Part shown: positions 63,050-64,000 of the stretch, in pieces | Layout: each line of letters starts with the position of its first letter | How positions within the stretch are numbered: position 1 is the first letter of the stretch | Assembly (NCBI RefSeq): GCF_000143415.4 | Contig: NW_003314334.1 | Coordinates: forward strand, 879,710 to 943,709 | Length of the DNA: 64,000 bases | Source: Selaginella moellendorffii | Taxonomy: Eukaryota; Streptophyta; Lycopodiopsida; Selaginellales; Selaginellaceae | Direction of reading: 5' to 3' | The notes under the pieces: model-generated | Seen by the model: the letters and a program-made list of their open reading frames with translations, nothing else | What the model was told of the DNA's origin: nothing | Databases searched by the model: none | Program-made: the position numbers and the translations under genes

Positions 63050-64000
63050 TAAGGCATTAATGGTTCATCAACCCAATGAACCATCATTCTTCAGTTGTTT
63101 CTTTGGGTACTTGAATTAACAATTGTTTTTTGCATGATTGGTTTTCTTGCAATGTGGGCAAGGGGTAAATATCTTTGTGCTAAAAGAACTCCCACTGGAA
63201 CATGACAATTTCTTCTTGCTTGTTCTTGCAATGGTGTTGTATAAGGAAGTTTCAGTCTTCTCCATTGTCTTGCAGTGCAAAACAGTGTTTTGTAATGCTA
63301 TTGTGACCTCTCGCCAAGAAAGTTGACCGCTTGGGACTGGTTGCAGCGACTGAATAAAGGATGGGAGTGTGCTGAGGAGATGCTCGCATTCCTCAGCTTC
63401 ATCCATTTGTGCTCCCATGGCAATCAAGTTGTCTAAAATTTGCTTGACAGCAGCAATGTGTGTGGCAAGATCATTAGCCTCAGACATTGTCATGGAGCAG
63501 AGCTTCTGGTGAAGATGCACACGATTGGCTGGTGTCTGCTGCTCGTGGGTTGCTGTGAGGGTCACTCACACCTCACATGCCTTTGTGCACCATGACACGG
63601 CCCGGAAATCTCTTGTGTCCAATGCCTGGAAGAATTTACCAAGGGCTTTGCGATTAAGTGCAGCCCATTTGTCCTTTTCATCTTGAGGAGCTGCTGCACC
63701 AGGTTCAAGGTCTCGTGCTGTCACTCCCCACAATCCACGTTCATCTAGGTAGTATTCAATCCGTCGTTTCCAGACTGAAAAATTAGTGGCTGTGAATTTT
63801 GGAGGCACTGACAGTGATGGAAGGGATTGGAGGAGGAAGGGGAGAAAGAGGAGGAGGTGGAGGGGAAGGAGGGGGAGAAGGCGTAGCCATCTCCCTCCTA
63901 TCCACTTGGTCCATTTGAGTTCCAGTTTTGAAGAACCCTCCTCCTTGCTCTAATGCGTCTGGTGATGCGTCACGCTGCTGGTCATGCATGCCTACGCATC
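62254..64000. repeat. palindrome of two tail-to-tail copia gag fragments
   Basis: Arm 1 (57080-57210 plus 62249-63049) and arm 2 (about 63091 to the window edge) are inverted copies. The loop of about 40 bases contains a small perfect hairpin (ATGGTTCAT ... ATGAACCAT, 63060-63083). Arms are at least 0.9 kb once the inserted element is removed. Arm 2 runs off the window. Confidence 0.88.
63116..63940 (-). pseudogene. copia-like gag fragment (palindrome arm 2)
   Basis: The minus-strand copy of the same gag: a proline-rich start (MATPSPPPSPPPPPLSPLPP), FTATNFSVWKRRIEYYLDE, DEAEECEHLLSTLPSF and the zinc knuckle CPHCKKTNHAKNNC, then a stop. Its first part carries a stop after the proline-rich region and other small breaks, as in arm 1. 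Confidence 0.8.

Noticed and set aside
1-64000. CRISPR arrays, bacterial operons, tRNA or rRNA genes
   Set aside because: The window is plant nuclear DNA; no regularly spaced repeats and no tRNA or rRNA sequence were recognised by eye, although a dedicated tRNA scan was not possible.

Overview
The window looks like nuclear DNA of a land plant, most likely a lycophyte of the Selaginella type. This is inferred from plant-only families (plastid disproportionating enzyme, L-galactose dehydrogenase, PLS-class PPR, DUF1218, MRF-type MA3 protein, NPF transporter), tightly packed genes on both strands, and very short GT-AG introns, mostly 45-60 bases. Exon models were built by eye by joining frames at splice sites. 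Every multi-exon model reported as intact sums to a multiple of three and restores family motifs across the joins.

Layout. 1-2.6 kb: a possible partial exon, then an NPF/POT transporter. 2.6-9.3 kb: AT-rich DNA holding a decayed Ty3-type LTR retrotransposon with both LTRs. 9.3-11.0 kb: a P-loop NTPase resembling Crinkler/RHS-type proteins, with a damaged 3' part. 11.2-16.5 kb: DPE1 (16 exons, minus), HROB (plus) and L-galactose dehydrogenase (minus), sharing a divergent promoter and a convergent end. 16.6-21.2 kb: three METTL24/FkbM-type methyltransferase paralogues with a stand-alone I29 protease-inhibitor gene among them. 21.5-30.3 kb: an intronless PPR gene, two unrecognised proteins, a quinone oxidoreductase, an MA3 translation regulator and a 58-residue bL33 ribosomal protein. 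30.6-34.1 kb: an alpha/beta lipase. 34.3-36.7 kb: a tetraspanin with an 11-residue-repeat N-terminus and a Met/Gln-rich C-terminus. 36.8-42.8 kb: the nucleolar factor URB2. 43.4-44.0 kb: a DUF1218 protein. 44.3-47.5 kb: an SDR fragment, an atypical kinase and a broken relative of its N-terminal domain.

From about 48.4 kb to the end the window is repeats: a hairpin-like inverted repeat, a roughly 0.7-kb-arm palindrome of element fragments, a degraded Ty3 element with no visible reverse transcriptase, and a palindrome of two tail-to-tail copia-like gag fragments. One arm of that last palindrome is split by a young, coding-intact Ty3 chromovirus flanked by a perfect 5-base target duplication.

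Most genes are single housekeeping genes with no shared pathway. The items most worth a second look are the chimeric tetraspanin, the two Crinkler-like loci, the free-standing I29 inhibitor and the palindromes, which could be hairpin-RNA sources.
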